Shown here one piece after another: positions 34,851 to 45,207 of a stretch of 64,000 nucleotides of DNA. Location: NCBI GenBank assembly GCA_012934845.2, contig WNNJ02001412.1, positions 106,851 to 170,850 of the forward strand. Direction: 5' to 3'. Positions within the stretch are counted from its first letter, which is position 1. The number at the start of each line of letters is the position of its first letter. The stretch comes from Pomphorhynchus laevis. Taxonomy: Eukaryota; Acanthocephala; Palaeacanthocephala; Echinorhynchida; Pomphorhynchidae. A program made the position numbers and the translations under genes. Under the pieces are notes generated by a model, which did no database searches, was not told the origin of the DNA, and worked only from the letters and a program-made list of their open reading frames with translations.

Positions 34851-35258
34851 ATGGTCACGGCTATAACAGGCAAATGGAAACTGGAATCATCCGAAAATTT
34901 CGATAAATACATGGAAGTGTTGGGTATTAGCTGGCACACACGGAAAATTGGATTGATTGCTAAGCCCGTGGTTACTTTTACTATTAGCAATGACCAATGG
35001 AAAATGATAACTGATTCACCTATAAAAAGAATGGAAGTTTCATTTAAACTGGGTGAAGAAGTTGAATGCCAAACACCGTACAAAGTAAAAACTATTTCAG
35101 TTTTTACTATTGTTGATGAAACAATCTTAAGAGAAACTCAGAAGCAAGATGATGAGATTATTACAATTATTGATAGACAGTTGGATATCAATGATCAATT
35201 GATCGCAACCTGCACTGCCAAAGATATTGTCAGTAAACGTGTATACAAACGACTGTGA
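34851..35258 (+). CDS. Fatty-acid-binding protein (FABP, Sm14-like)
   Basis: An uninterrupted 135-residue protein, the usual FABP length. It is a small cytosolic beta-barrel carrier of long-chain fatty acids. The N-terminal family signature is present from Gly-7: G-K-W-K-L, four residues, N-F-D, then Y-M and L-G. VTFTI, FKLGEEVE and TPYKVKT follow the order of the barrel strands. The C-terminal R-V-Y (in SKRVYKRL) is the Arg-x-Tyr that binds the carboxylate in this family. From memory, the N-terminal GKWKL..NFD..M..LGISW.TR.IG and the C-terminal YKRL most resemble Sm14 of schistosomes. The ATG at 34851 gives the canonical start. No intron interrupts the coding region, unlike most animal FABP genes. 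It could be an intron-poor host gene or a retrocopy. It is the only convincing host gene in the window. Confidence 0.93.
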   Translation: MVTAITGKWKLESSENFDKYMEVLGISWHTRKIGLIAKPVVTFTISNDQWKMITDSPIKRMEVSFKLGEEVECQTPYKVKTISVFTIVDETILRETQKQDDEIITIIDRQLDINDQLIATCTAKDIVSKRVYKRL

Positions 35259-35308
35259 TATTCTAATTTCCAAATTTAGATTAAAAAATATGATTTTACT
35301 CAAATTGG

Positions 35309-35314
35309 AATAAA
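35309..35314 (+). promoter_or_regulatory. Polyadenylation signal of FABP gene
   Basis: AATAAA 51 nt after the stop codon. A second AATAAA is at 35351. A run of seven A follows at about 35330, which could be genomic or a remnant poly(A) tail. Confidence 0.55.
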
Positions 35315-35330
35315 TCGTTATATTCGCCAA

Positions 35331-36329
35331 AAAAATTGTGATTTAATTTAAATAAAAGATTAAATTTTCATATTTTAAATAATTAATTAACTAAGAATTA
35401 AATATTTAACATATTAGTTTACATTTCATGGTGCTTTTAGTGATGGACTGATTTAAAATTAGAAATGGTTCTTAGTTCATAGTTCTTATCTTGCAATTAT
35501 TTTATAAATTATAATTATCAGTGAATTCTGTCGCATTTGCATAGCAGTACATGACGAACGGTCATCACGGCATTCGTACTAGGCACTCGTACTAGTCTAT
35601 CTTGCGCATATTACGACGCAGCTATCTGTCCACTGAAATCTTTTCGAAATCGACTAATTCACTACCCAATTTTGTGACTTTTAAAGTTGTGACATTTGCA
35701 AATGCCAAACATATCAAATTAAAAATCACGATGAATTAAAAATCATATTTAAATCAAATTAAAAATAATGCTTTTTATCCATTTATTTATAGAATTGTAC
35801 ATTAATAATATAATATTATTATAAAAATAAACGTTAATAAAGTTAATAATATAATATTATTATTTATAAATTATAAAATTATTTATAATATATAATATAT
35901 ATTTTAATATTATATAATAGTATAATATTATTACTTATAATTATATAATTATTTATAATTAAATAAAAATAAAATATATATTTTTAAAAATATTTTATAT
36001 TTTAAAATAAATATTTATCAATACGCGTTCAGACATATCATGTAATGGATTAGAAGGTGATGGAACGAAGTGGCTTTATGTAACACTAATTATTTTAATC
36101 GTCTTTGCCGTCTTATACAGCTGAAACTGTTTCATTCAAATTCATGCATTATGAGCAACAGACACGAGCGAAATATGGCGAAAGGGTTACCTGTGTGGAG
36201 GGAGCCCATTTTGTGCCGATGGTATTTGCAGTAAATATAAGCATTAGACTATATGCATTGAATGTTTTAAAACGTGTTGCTTGATTTAAAGCATCTATAT
36301 CTTCACTTATTTACAGCGATTGTATCAAT
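35331..36329. other. Gene-free AT-rich stretch
   Basis: Low-complexity TTATAATATTA-type DNA at about 35790-36010. No gene or element recognised. Confidence 0.5.
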
Positions 36330-37015
36330 GCTTTAAGATTTAAAATCGGATTTGTACCGACATATTCTACCGAAGCCGTATGATCTGTTCCTCTATCGCT
36401 CTAAAACAGACAGAAGATAAATTGATTATTAATTTGTTAAAATCCGCTGATTTCCCTGAATCAATTATTCGTAAGTCTTATTTTGCCGGCAACAATATAG
36501 TTAAGCGTAATGTTTCTAGTTTAATCTACTACGGTGTCCCATTCATTTAATAATAGGACTAATAAAATATTCAAGTTTGCGTTTTCAAAAATTAGTTCCC
36601 CCATATAACATAATCGTACTGTTCAACAGAAAAATGCCGCGACTTGTAAACTACTTTAAAATTGAACCCACTTATGAAAGTGCAAAAGTTTATAAAATCT
36701 CATGCGGTTCATGCACCAGGCTCATAAAGGCCAGACTGGGAGGCCCCTTAAAACAAGAATTAACCAGCATCAGAAAAATCTCTTAGGTGGCTGTGTTGAA
36801 CAACAGCATCTGTAACCTCGCACTTGTTGAACACAGCATCTGTAAAAATCACGTGATCGACTTTGATAATACCCGTGCTTTACGTATTGAGAACAACCAC
36901 AATAAACGATTAATCTATTAAGCTTATTTCCTAAAAATAAAAACGTTTTTAATTATGATAAAGCAGATACCAATTTATTATTACCGCCAAACGAATTTAA
37001 AGTAGGTTAAACGAT
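36330..37015 (+). mobile_element. Penelope-like element PLE-2: linker and GIY-YIG remnant
   Basis: Plus-strand fragments in shifting frames show YYGVPFI and NKIFKFAFSKI near 36530-36600. AKVYKISCGSC lies at about 36683-36715 (GIY strand and paired Cys), followed by IKARL. Further on come IDFDNTRALRIENNHNKRLI (36855-36918) and ADTNLLLPPNEFK-like sequence to about 37005, the C-terminal blocks of Penelope nucleases. Several stops and shifts are present. It is unrelated in close sequence to PLE-1. Confidence 0.6.
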
Positions 37016-37222
37016 ACCGCAACTTACATGCCTTTCGCAACACATGCTGGTATTTCATTTGTAAATTTATTTTACTGTATCGACTTCTTGTAAATTGTGA
37101 TTTGCTATTTTGTAGATATGATGATGAATGCAGTTGCATTCGAAAATTCATTAAATAAATTATGTTTCCTCGCTCGTCAACTTCTAAACAGTTATATTAT
37201 TTAAAATCAAAGTCACAAAACG

Positions 37223-38208
37223 TTAAGCTGTCACAGGCTCGTGTGGTGCCGAATCGTAGCCGCGAAATGTGCATAGGCCGGGATCGTCCATGCGCTCACG
37301 TATGCAAGCAGTGTTGCCTCGCTGAATTGCGGCGCTTATCCTCCGCATCAAGAAAGACGGTGCACGTGCATCACCGGGAACTTTCGCAATACGGTACCCG
37401 AGTTTCCGCAGCAAATCAAGAGTATCAGGACCCACGGCCCCCATAGTTTGTATTGCTATTGGGGTAAACAGTAGTTGGCGAGGGTCCATGTCGACGTATT
37501 TTTGATATTTGTGGGTTTCAACATCCTTTGCGACCAAGCCAGCCCAATATACCGCCAATTGTTCGCTACTTTGCGCGATAGTGTTTGGGCACGTAAAGTC
37601 CCAGGCTAGATACAACCCTCTTTTCCAAGCGACGAGGGTTCCGCAGTCTGGACGTTTGCCATCTGGCCTGGCTAGACCCATAGGCTGTAGACGCGATGGT
37701 ACATCGGCAGCAATAAGTGCTCTTCGAATGAGACCGTTGACGTCTGGTGACGAGCGTGCCGGCCCAAAGAGAAGCGTAAGTCTAGGCAATGAGGAACAGA
37801 GCTGTCGCAGATGGTGCCGAACCTGCACTTGAACGGTCGACAAAAATCGGCGCCGAGTCTCAAAGCAACCGCCACAGTGGGTAACCTCGTTCTCATCGTG
37901 GATATCGGTAGGGCATGTAAAAAGTCGCCGGAGAGCTTAACAGCAATGGACAGCAACCGAGCTCTTGACTTCGCGGTTGATGCCCCCTCTAGCAAAGATC
38001 GGAAACCGTTCGTATATACTGGCCTGGACCACTGTCTTTGAAACTTTAATTCCAGTAGCAGATCAGGCCCGTATAAGGAAAACCATTCCGACACGGCCGC
38101 TAGGTAGTGATTGTTATAAAAACCACCGTCGATGTTCAGTTCCGAACCGAGAATCTCTTTGACCAAATCATTTGGGGCTGCTGAGGATACACAGTAGGCT
38201 GAAATCAC
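37223..38208 (-). pseudogene. Mobile-element protein remnant with PD-(D/E)XK-like nuclease domain
   Basis: Two overlapping minus-strand frames (38208-37672 and 37843-37223) form one broken protein. The N-terminal part has VAVALRLGADFCRPFKCRFGT with paired Cys, then FSLGRHARH. The C-terminal part has DVNGLIRRALIAADVPSRLQP, GKRPDCGTLVAWKRG and AWDFTC (RPD..D-x-T, a PD-(D/E)XK-type signature), and FLMRRISAAIQRGNTACI. I recognise this as a protein tail very common in invertebrate genomes downstream of reverse transcriptases. The exact LINE clade I cannot name. A frameshift near 37700-37840 breaks it, and the RT part is missing. Its GC content is clearly higher than that of its surroundings. Confidence 0.7.
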
Positions 38209-38252
38209 GACGTCCTTGGTTTTAGTTATATATTTTATATTTAAAATAAATA

Positions 38253-38452
38253 TATTTAAACTTTTAAATATCCAGGAACTATCAGATATAGTTGAACGAC
38301 AAGAAAAATCATTTTGATATTTCGCTAGTAACTACTAGCATTTTCAGAAATCTTTTTCCGAAGATGCTAGTAGTTACTAGCGAAATATCAAAATAATTGT
38401 TCTTGTCGTTCAACTATACCTGATAGTTCCTGGATATTAAAAAATTTAAATA
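38253..38452. repeat. Fold-back element, 88-bp arms
   Basis: Inverted repeat of exactly 88 nt per arm (38253-38340 and 38365-38452) with five mismatches and a 24-nt loop. Arms contain GGAACTATCAG and CTAGTAACTACTAGCA. It has no coding capacity. The length and symmetry fit a non-autonomous fold-back element or MITE-like hairpin. No target-site duplication could be confirmed. Confidence 0.75.
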
Positions 38453-38620
38453 CAGATCAAGATGGATATATTTCAGTAAATTCATTTATTTATATATTTT
38501 ATTTATATTAATGATATTTAGAATAAATATATAAAATAGTTTATTATTTATAAATAATATATAAATATATTATATATCAAATATAAGATTACGTTTTTTT
38601 ATTATTTTATATAATTGTAC

Positions 38621-38925
38621 GTTTTGTTCGGGCCATATATAAAAAGAAATTAATGTTTTATCGATCCTTTTCCAAATTCGATATTAAATAGTATTTAATT
38701 TTTTAAATGGTTAACAATTATTTTCTAAAAAAGTGTTTAAAAAAATATAAATTGCTATTGAATAAAAATTAATTTGTAATCATTAAGGATTCATTATTTA
38801 AATGCCACGTATTGTAAGATAGAAAACATATATTTTAAATATAAATATGCTTACGTAAATTAAAATTTTCATTATTCGAAATAGTTTTTTAATTTTTAAT
38901 AAAATAAAGAATAAATAAAATTATT
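38621..38925 (+). repeat. 305-bp direct repeat, left copy
   Basis: Begins GTTTTGTTCGGGCC and ends AATAAAATTATT. It matches 39552-39855 at well over 95 percent by eye. Together the two bracket a 626-bp block holding a LINE-C fragment. Confidence 0.85.
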
Positions 38926-38928
38926 AAA

Positions 38929-39540
38929 GTTATTCTAACCCGATCACTCTAAATCTCGCCATTGTATACCGTCCTGGTTCATCAGCTCCTACAGCCTTAT
39001 TTTTTACCGAACTCGCTGACCTCATTTCTCATTGTTCATTGTCCTCAATCCTTTCACTCGTTCTAGGCGACTTCAATATCCGCCTAGACCGCCCCTCTTC
39101 CATAGATTCCATCCGGTTCATCGACATTCTATTCAACTACAATTACAAACTAATATCCACTGTCCCCACACATATACTTGGTGGGGCACTCGACAACATC
39201 GCTGTCCCCGATCATTGCTGCCTACACCTCACTGTCCATCTCTGATCGTGGTCTATCCGATCACTTTCTTATCACCGTTGATCTCGCTCGCAACCACACC
39301 CCTCCTCACACACCTACAATCCTACGTCGCCCTTGGAAAAATCTTGACCTCTCCCTTCTCCGCTCTGCCTTACTCAAATCGTGTCTATCATTACCCACAA
39401 TAACATATTCATCTCCTCACGATCTCGCCTTTCTTTTCGACTCTGAACTCACATCCACTCTCGATATTCTCTTGCCCTTCAAGTCTCACCCACACCGTCG
39501 CTTGCACCGTGCCCCATGGTTTGACATCCAATGCCTACTC
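38929..39540 (+). mobile_element. LINE-C internal fragment (endonuclease)
   Basis: Covers the second half of the LINE-C endonuclease: LVLGDFNIRLDRPSS, THILGGALD, then GLSDHFLIT and LPFKSHPHRRLHRAPWFDIQC. It is truncated at both ends inside coding sequence, so it is not a normal 5'-truncated insertion. It has an intact SDH codon (TCC) where LINE-C copies 1 and 3 have TGA, and lacks a 1-nt deletion they share. It therefore represents an older or independent lineage. A 2-nt deletion shifts the frame once. Confidence 0.8.
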
Positions 39541-39551
39541 TTTGGGCCACA

Positions 39552-39855
39552 GTTTTGTTCGGGCCATATATAAAAAGAAATTAATGTTTTATCGATCCTT
39601 TTCCAAATTCGATATTAAATAGTATTTAATTTTTTTAATGGTGAACAATTATTTTCTAAAACAGTGTTTAAAAAAACATAAATTGCTATTGAATAAAAAT
39701 TAATTTGTAATCATTAAGGATTCATTATTTAAATGCCACGTATTGTAAGATAGAAAACATATTTTAAATATAAATATGCTTACGTAAATTAAAATTTTCA
39801 TTATTCGAAATAGTTTTTTAATTTTTAATAAAATAAAGAATAAATAAAATTATTT
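39552..39855 (+). repeat. 305-bp direct repeat, right copy
   Basis: Partner of 38621-38925, with a few substitutions and small indels. An 11-nt filler (TTTGGGCCACA) separates it from the LINE-C fragment. Confidence 0.85.
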
Positions 39856-40308
39856 TTAATCAAATAATTTTATTAACTTTTATTTAATTTTATATCAACA
39901 TTGTGGAGAAGAATCCTCAATCCTCAACATTGAGGATTCTATTCTTTTTAATTATGTAATTCGATTTGTTCGCATTGTTTTATTGTATATTCAATAAAAA
40001 ATACGAAACAACACAACGTGTTAATTTATACTGTAACTATATGTCGGGTAATTTTTAAAGGTTATTTATAGTTAAATATTTGAACAAAATAAAAAATTAT
40101 ATTTAATTTAAAAATTATAAATTTAATTTATAATTAAATTTATACTTGAATTGGAAAATACCTGCTATTTTTCTTACTTGTATTAAATTTATTATTAAGC
40201 AAAAGAGAAATGAATTTATTTATACTGTTTCGAAACAACAAATATTTGTATTATATTTGGTTATATTAAGTTCTATACACAAATTACAATAAATAACATG
40301 CACAAATT
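39856..40308. other. Gene-free AT-rich stretch upstream of LINE-C copy 1
   Basis: Contains a small inverted repeat around GAATCCTCAAT/ATTGAGGATTC near 39910-39940. Nothing else is visible. Confidence 0.45.
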
Positions 40309-40543
40309 ACATTCCGCTCGCTTTGCTCGCGGAAAATCTTGTCTACCAAGATTGTAAAACAATCAAACTACAATCTTCGACGACAACCAAACGACAACTA
40401 ACGACAACCATCCGCTTGACAATTATCGACAACCATCGACAACCATCGACGACATCCGCTCGCTACTTACAACTAACGCGAACTACTTACAATTAACTAC
40501 TTACAATTATTTAAAAATCGTAAACTATTGCAACCTACAGTTA
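40309..40543 (+). promoter_or_regulatory. LINE-C 5' UTR with CGACAACCAT repeats
   Basis: Starts near an imperfect palindrome CCGCTCG..CGCGG. It contains about six copies of CGACAACCA-like 9-10 mers (40378-40452), then ACTTACAA(C/T)TAAC repeats (40460-40510). LINE 5' UTRs carry internal promoters, and tandem units there are common. The start position is inferred. Confidence 0.45.
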
Positions 40544-41672
40544 ATGGGAGTCAAGAAGAAAAATCTACCAAAAGCCAAGCGAGCAATCTCTGTTGATACT
40601 GATAAAACCGGCAAGCTCGAGAACATGCTCCGCTAGTGGCTGTGAAATCTGGACATCAGTAACGCATAATTGTGCTTTGGGTCAGGAAACTTGTGGCGGG
40701 CCACCGTTCTACTGCGGATTCTGTGCGGCGAAACAAATCAACTTGTTAATAAAACGATTAGAGCAATTGGAAATGGCATCGCAGCATGATCGAATTTCTC
40801 AAATTTCTGACAAATCTACTGAGACAGTGAAGGAGCCGCAAATTGTATCGCAGCAAGATGGATTTTGTCAAGTTTATGATAAATCTACCGAGACAGTGAC
40901 GGAGCCGCAAATTGTTACAACTAATGTATATTCACTCCCCGACACCCCACGTCCCGTCCGTCCCGTCTCGTCTCTCAATACCTTGCATCCATCAATCAAA
41001 AACACCTCCACCAACCTCCACTATCCTTCCACTCATAACCTTTCCTCACATCGCTTGTCACCCTCTTTATTATCATTATCCTCTATGTCTCCCGTCGTCA
41101 AACCAAATCCCTCCAAATCATAAACTGACAGCTCTTCTATCGTGATCTCATCTACTCACGTCAGTCGTCCTCCTTTACGGAAGCACTTTGCTTCTCGCGA
41201 TCGTAGCGTCATTGTCACTAATATCACGCTTTCTAACTCCTTATCTCCACAAGATCGTCTAGACTACTATGTTTCCGCCTTCAGATCCATCCTCTCGTCT
41301 ATTGTCCCTGCGGATAAACCTTCCTTTTTCAAGGACATTTATCCTGTCGCATTCATCCGTCTAAACAAATCTTCTCAATCTAATCCTTCCCAGCCCCCTC
41401 TCCTAAAAATTGTTTTCAAGCATCGCTCTCACGCGTCTTCTGTCCTCTCTCAACGATTCAAACTCATGTCATCTTCAAACACTCAAATTTTCCCCGATCG
41501 CGCCCCTTCTGAAATCGCTCAAATCTCTTCAGCCCACATCGAAAAACGCCGTCGCGAGGAAAACGGCGAAACCTCACTCTCAATCCGAAACATAGACGGA
41601 AATTTTCAAGTTGTCCCTACCCGTCCAAAAATTCGATGGCGCTCCATCTCTCCTATGTGTCTTCTCCACTAG
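40544..41672 (+). pseudogene. LINE-C copy 1 ORF1
   Basis: ATG 40544 begins a basic N-terminus (MGVKKKNLPKAKRA), shifted by one base from the main frame. The main frame carries a PHD-like zinc finger (CSASGCEIW..HNC..CGGPPFYCGFC, about 40625-40730), then a coiled-coil-like IKRLEQLEM and a Pro/Ser/Thr-rich linker. One in-frame TAA lies at 41121-41123. The C-terminal RNA-binding domain is open at 41142-41672: RSVIVTNITLSN, FIRLNKS, LLKIVFKHRSHASSVLSQRFK, IEKRRREENGE. Such ORF1 proteins package element RNA. The stop TAG at 41670-41672 lies 37 nt inside ORF2. Confidence 0.8.
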
Positions 41673-44524
41673 ACTCTTTCGCCACAGTACACGGTTTCCG
41701 CCTTGGTCTCCTCAACACTAGATCTATTCTCAATAAATCCGATCATATCCTCAACCTATTCACCAAGCAATCCATCGATCTCTTCTGCCTCACCGAATCC
41801 TGGCACACAGATTCCGACGACGTCTCCATTCGCCGTCTGCTCTCTACCGGTTGCTCCGTAGTCGAATCCGCCAGCCCCCTCAGCTCATGCCCTTCTAAAT
41901 TCTCTAATCATAGCGGCATCGTCGCATTCGCGCGTCACCCCGCGTCTCTTCGCAAAATCAATCCCCCTTTCAGTCCTTGCTCTTTTGAATTGCTCATATG
42001 TCGTTATTCTAGCCCGATCACTCTAGATCTCGCCATTGTCTTCCGTCCTGGTTCATCAGCTCCTACAGCCTTATTTTTTACCGAACTCGCTGACCTCCTT
42101 TCTCATTGTTCTTTGTCCTCAATCCCTTCACTCGTTCTAGGCGAATTCAATATCCGCCTAGACCGCCCCTCTTCCACAGATTCCATCCGCTTCATCAACA
42201 TTCTATCCAACTACAATTACAAACTAATCTCCACTGCCCCCACACATATACTTGGTGGGGCACTCGACATCATCGCTGTCCCGATCATTTTGCTGCCTAC
42301 ACCTCACTGTCCATCTCTGATCCTGGTCTATGAGATCACTTTCTTATCACCCTTGATCTCACTCACAATCACACCCATCCTCACACACCTACAATCCTAC
42401 GTCGCTCTTGGAGAAATCTTGACCTCTCCCTTCTCCGCTCTGCCTTATTCAAATCGTCTCTATCATTACCCACAATAACATATTCATCTCCCCAGATCTC
42501 GCCTTTCTTTTCAACTCTGAACTCACATCCACTCTCGATATACTCTTGCCCTTAAAGTCTCACCCACACCGTCGCTTGCACTGTGCCCCATGGTTTGACA
42601 TCCAATGCCTACTATCAAAGCGTCGACTCCGCCATGTATTTCGAATCTATCACCGCTCTCTCAGACGTGATTTCCGCTCGATCACTCCGTCTTTCCGTGA
42701 TTCCTATCTTGCTCTTCGCCGGTCTCATCTCAACCTACTACGTACCAAATGCAACTCCTTCTGGCAGCATAAAATCATCACTTCATTCAACTCTAAGACT
42801 CTCTGGCATACTTTTAACTCAATCCTTGCTCGCTCTTCTTCGCCGTGCAACATCGATGTCAATGATTATTCGTCATTTCTCCAGACTAAAGTATCCACGT
42901 TGCTCTCTCACACCCCAGTCTCCATCCTATCCCACTCTGCCCAGTCTACTCTCATCCTTCCGGAACTCTTTCATCTTCTCACTGTCTCACCTACAGAAGT
43001 ATCATCTGTCCTCATGTCCTTGTCCAACAAAACCTCACCTGCCGATCCCCTGCCTACCCACATATTAAAATCTATATGCTCATCGATATCCCCATTTCTC
43101 ACAACCTTGTTTAACTCGTCAATCAGCAGTCGTATCTTCCCTTCACACTGGAAATCCGCAATCGTTCGTCCCCTCCTTAAGAAACAATCGCTCGACCCCT
43201 CCCTTCCTTCTAGCTATCGCCCTATTTCACTACTCCCTACTCTTTCTAAGCTCTTAGAACGCCTCATCTTAATACAAATCAACGCTTATTTCTCCTAATC
43301 CAATCTGTACCCTCCATTCTAATCCGCTTTCCGCTCTAATCACTCGACAGAAATCGCATGCATAAAAGTGTACCACGACTTACTCATTTCTCGAGACAAG
43401 GCTCTATATAGTTTCTCATCTCCCTCGACCTCTCCTCCGCATTCGACATTGTCGACCACTCCGTCCTCCTTTCTCGCCTTCGTTATGATTACGGCTTTTC
43501 TTCCTCCTCCGTATCATGGTTCGCCTCATATCTATCCGACCGTTCCTTTCGCGTCTGTTCTAGTTCATCATCCTCCCCTCCCATCCCTATTTTTTGCAGG
43601 GTCCCACAAGGTTCAGTCCTAAGTCCCCTGCTTTTCTCTCTTTTGCTTGGCGATCTCTCCATTTATCAAACCTTACTCCTTTAAGGTCATGCAATACGCC
43701 GATGACATTCTAATCTATGCTCATGCACCCGCACATCGCATACACGATATCGGCATTTCTGCCTTCAACTGTCTTTCTTCTATCTACAAACGTCTATCCA
43801 ATCTCCATCTCGTTCTAAACTCCGAAAAGTCCAAAATAATGTGGATCCTCCCCCGTAAACCAAACATATCTCCTCCCACTGTATATTTTGCCTCATCGAT
43901 CATCCCCATAGTCCACAATCTCACTTTCTTAGGCTTCCATTTCGATGATCACCTTTCCCTTAAACCCTTCGTACATGACAAGGTCCGCTCATCTAACTTA
44001 ATTCTCCGTGATATCGCTGTATCCGCCCCCTTATCGACTTCCGTTCTTGTATGTCTCTTCTTTCATCGCTTCTTTTCCCTAAAATCGATTACTGCCTTAG
44101 CCTTTTCGCCAATTCACCAAAATCCATCATCCTACCCCTACAACGAATAATCAACACCGCCGTTCGAGTTTTCTTTAGTCTCCGTCGCTTCGACCACACA
44201 TCCACATATTTTGCCCAACTCTCCTGGCCCACCATCCACATCCGCATCAAACTCCGCCTTCTTCTCGTAACTTTTCGTCTCATCGCTGTCGGCTCCCATC
44301 GTTCATCAACCTTCCTTTCTTAGACGATACTCGCCCCACCTCGCTATCGCTTCGTTCCTGTCATACCCTCTTACTCCACGTTCCTAATTACTCCAACAAC
44401 TACGGTCTCCGATCCTTCTTCGTCGCCGCCTTACTCGCCTGGAATCAACTCCCTTTCGACGTCCGCCGCGCTCCCTCTTTTATCACATTCAAACCTCCTC
44501 TGTTCACACCTTCTCGACACCTGA
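41636..44524 (+). pseudogene. LINE-C copy 1 ORF2 (endonuclease + RT)
   Basis: ATG 41636. The endonuclease has LLNTRSILNKSDHI, FCLTESWH, a GDFN motif altered to GEFN, and THILGGALD. The Ser codon of the catalytic SDH is TGA (42331-42333). A 1-nt deletion near 42282 and another near 42490 shift the frame. The RT N-terminal half is open at 42546-43298 (SHWKSAIVRPLLKK, SYRPISLLPTLSKLLERLI) up to a TAA at 43296-43298 shared with copies 2 and 3. Motif A LDLSSAFDIVDH is disrupted by a small deletion. Motif B VPQGSVL is altered, and YADDILIYA (motif C) is near 43695. The C-terminal FDHTSTYFAQLSWPTIHIRIK block runs to TGA 44522-44524. Not functional. Confidence 0.82.
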
Positions 44525-44543
44525 TTCACAGTCTTGTTTTGTT

Positions 44544-44592
44544 GTGGTCATGTAAGCGTGCGCTGGCACGCATTTGCCACGTTAAAATAAAT
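44544..44592 (+). other. LINE-C terminal stem-loop, copy 1
   Basis: Outer stem GTGG/CCAC and inner stem GCGTGC/GCACGC with loop GCTG (44544-44580), then GTTAAAATAAAT. It sits at the element's 3' end and is repeated in every LINE-C tail of the window. Confidence 0.75.
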
Positions 44593-45207
44593 CCTTTTTT
44601 ATTGACATTAATCATACTTTTGTTTTTAGTTATTTATTTTTTATTTGTTGTAAAATCTTTTAATTTGCAATTTAGTGGACTTGTAAGTGGATGTGTATCC
44701 ACATGGCCGCTTTGATAACCGAATATTCTATTATATCAATTAGAAATATAAACTTTATACTCTGTAATTTTTAATTTCTTTTGTATTTTCAGGTTCCTTG
44801 TTCTGTCGACATATTAAAAATAAATTCAATTTTTATTGCTGGGTATTAATTTTTGATTCAATAAAATTAAGAAAACCCAACAGCTATCAATCCAATTCAA
44901 AAATTCCATAATATCAATTCACTTTTTGATGGCGCAATGGATAACAGCAAAGATAACAAGATAGGAAATATTGTTCGTGATATCGTTTTTGTATCTAATG
45001 AGTCATTAAATATTACATTGCCGTATTTGCAATGCAATAATAGAAATTATGTAATATTCTAATGAAAACGACGTCTGATAACTTGTATTCTCTAATTTTA
45101 TTGTTTTTAAGATACAACACATTAATTTGTGACATTACGTGATCACGTCCTCATGATAAACTCAGATTACTCGATATGTAATCTGCTTATTACATATATT
45201 CATGCTC
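44593..45207. other. Unique DNA inside the duplicated unit
   Basis: Holds an inverted copy of the 21-22 kb array motif at 44790-44845 (TTGTTCTGTCGACATATT..AAATTCAATTTTTATT). No gene. Confidence 0.5.

Larger units (their letters stand above)
40309..44592 (+). mobile_element. LINE-C copy 1 (CR1/L2-like), near full length
   Basis: The most complete LINE-C: 5' UTR with short tandem repeats, ORF1 with a zinc finger, overlapping ORF2, then a 3' stem-loop and a TTAAAATAAAT end. Strand composition is strikingly C-rich on the sense strand (CTC/TCC), setting it apart from the AT-rich surroundings. ORF1 has an in-frame stop and ORF2 has several breaks. Its last 2.2 kb belong to a tandem duplication. 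Confidence 0.88.

Noticed and set aside
34706-35083. 125-codon minus-strand open stretch
   Set aside because: Antisense to the FABP coding region. No motif.
37811-38162. Plus-strand open stretches over the PD-(D/E)XK remnant
   Set aside because: They are antisense shadows. The minus strand carries the conserved motifs.
44544-44592. Rho-independent terminator
   Set aside because: The hairpin with A/T-rich end resembles one, but the context is a eukaryotic LINE 3' end.
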